Source of the DNA: Acidimicrobiia bacterium
GTDB taxonomy: Bacteria; Actinomycetota; Acidimicrobiia; Acidimicrobiales; CATQHL01
Length of the DNA stretch: 33,694 bases
Assembly: GCA_021296435.1 (NCBI GenBank)
Contig: JAGWAK010000002.1
Location: forward strand, 1 to 33,694
Reading direction: 5' to 3'
The notes below the pieces were generated by a model, which saw only the letters and a list, made by a program, of their open reading frames with translations, was not told where the DNA came from and ran no database searches. The position numbers and the translations under genes are program-made. Shown here piece by piece: positions 32,936 through 33,694 of the stretch; position 1 is the first letter of the stretch; the number at the start of each line of letters is the position of its first letter.

Positions 32936-33694
32936 TCACGCGGGGTCGCCCTCGTACACGAAGCGTTCGACCGCGCCGTGGATCCGCGACACGGTCACGT
33001 CGCTCGGCGGGAGCGTGAACCGGCTCACGACCCACGTCACGACGAAGTTCACCAGCAGTCCCCACACGCCGCCGTGCAGCCCCAGCGGGTGGGGCACGAG
33101 GATGAGGGTGACGCACAGCGTCGTGAGGCCCGCCCCGATGCCCGCGATGACCCCGGCCTTCGTCGTCAGACGGCGGCTCGGGAAGCAGACGCCGAGGATC
33201 GCCGGCATCAGTTGGAGCGCCCCGGAGCCCGAGAGCGCCACGAGTTGCACGAGGAAATCGAACGTGCTCACGGAGAGGAAGTACCCCACGGCCAGCAGGG
33301 CCACGACGATGAGACGGCCGATGAGGATGTAGTGGTCCTGGCTCGCGCCGGTGCGGATGTAGCGCTGGTACACATCGCGCGTCAGCACCGTCATGTTCGC
33401 GTGCAGCATCGAGTCGAGCGTGGACATCGCCGCCGCCGTCGCCCCGGCAAGAATCGCCCCCGTGAGCCAGGCCGGGGCATACGCGAAGAGCATCTCCGGG
33501 AAGATCCGGTCCGGGATCGCGATGTCCGGCATGACGAGTGCGCCGCCCAGACCGACGAGCGCCGCCGGGATGTAGAGCGTCATGAGATAGATCGGCGTCG
33601 TGGCGCCCAGCAGCTTGATCGTGCGGGCCGAGACCGCCGTGTAGTACCGGATGAGGAGGTGCGGCTGGAAGATGATCCCGAACGAGAGCACGAC
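32936..33694 (-). CDS. Sodium:solute symporter (SSS family), C-terminal part, cut by window edge
   Basis: The frame is open at the right edge and ends with TGA at 32936, giving the last 252 residues. About seven membrane helices are visible. Family features include FGIIFQPHLLIRYYTAVSAR, LTGAILAGATAAAMSTLDSM and HANMTVLTRDVYQRYI, found in Na+-coupled symporters of the PanF/PutP group. The substrate cannot be read from this part. The real start lies outside the window; the GTG at 33691 is internal. A group of small genes follows on the same strand, 21 nt away. Confidence 0.9.
   Translation of the reverse strand, partial: VVLSFGIIFQPHLLIRYYTAVSARTIKLLGATTPIYLMTLYIPAALVGLGGALVMPDIAIPDRIFPEMLFAYAPAWLTGAILAGATAAAMSTLDSMLHANMTVLTRDVYQRYIRTGASQDHYILIGRLIVVALLAVGYFLSVSTFDFLVQLVALSGSGALQLMPAILGVCFPSRRLTTKAGVIAGIGAGLTTLCVTLILVPHPLGLHGGVWGLLVNFVVTWVVSRFTLPPSDVTVSRIHGAVERFVYEGDPA

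Overview
The window is GC-rich and densely coded, with no phage, transposase, CRISPR or RNA genes that I can see. Many secreted and lipoprotein genes (DUF5916 protein, TonB-dependent receptor with a CarboxypepD-like N-terminal domain, TPR lipoprotein, M20 and S9 peptidases, DUF3179 lipoprotein) together with a SUF operon using SufU and a Rieske ferredoxin suggest a free-living or host-associated member of the Gemmatimonadota. This placement is inferred from gene style, not from a marker gene. Many genes start with GTG or TTG, and many neighbours overlap by 4 nt (ATGA/GTGA).

Layout. 1-4590 (minus): a VOC protein, an outer-membrane barrel-like protein, a secreted M20 amidohydrolase, a 4-TM protein and the N-terminus of an S9 peptidase. 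4744-7406 (plus): diaminopropionate ammonia-lyase and a cytosolic M20 dipeptidase. 15304 down to 7445 (minus): one long collinear run sufC-sufB-sufD-Rieske-sufS-sufU-rsgA-NUDIX-osmC, behind a promoter-like element flanked by two palindromes resembling Fur boxes. 15538-20364 (plus): an MDR oxidoreductase, GlpD, a lipoprotein-like frame, a 48-residue membrane peptide and a DUF3179 lipoprotein. 25786 down to 20414 (minus): TPR lipoprotein, DUF5916 protein, a 78-residue membrane protein and a beta-propeller protein. 25953-31243 (plus): DUF4342, a lipocalin-like lipoprotein, a TonB-dependent receptor and a PQQ/heme alcohol dehydrogenase. 33694 down to 31272 (minus): sodium:solute symporter (cut by the window edge), a winged-helix-like membrane protein, a TFIIB-type zinc-ribbon protein and a DUF6941 protein.

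The most notable item is the OsmC-family gene at the end of the suf run (7445-7912). Its reading frame is continuous but carries an in-frame TGA exactly where OsmC proteins have their first catalytic cysteine. A GC-rich hairpin with apical loop UGGAA follows 25 nt later, in the position expected for a bacterial SECIS element. TGA is an ordinary stop for neighbouring genes, so general recoding is unlikely. I read this as a selenocysteine-containing OsmC-like peroxidase that a standard gene caller would break in two. No selenocysteine machinery (selA, selB, selC, selD) lies in the window, so this has to be checked in the rest of the genome.

No stretch longer than 300 nt lacks a gene. The longest gaps (518-698, 1107-1258, 4591-4743, 5884-6032, 15305-15537, 25787-25952, 26241-26414) are covered by the regulatory entries or show nothing recognisable.
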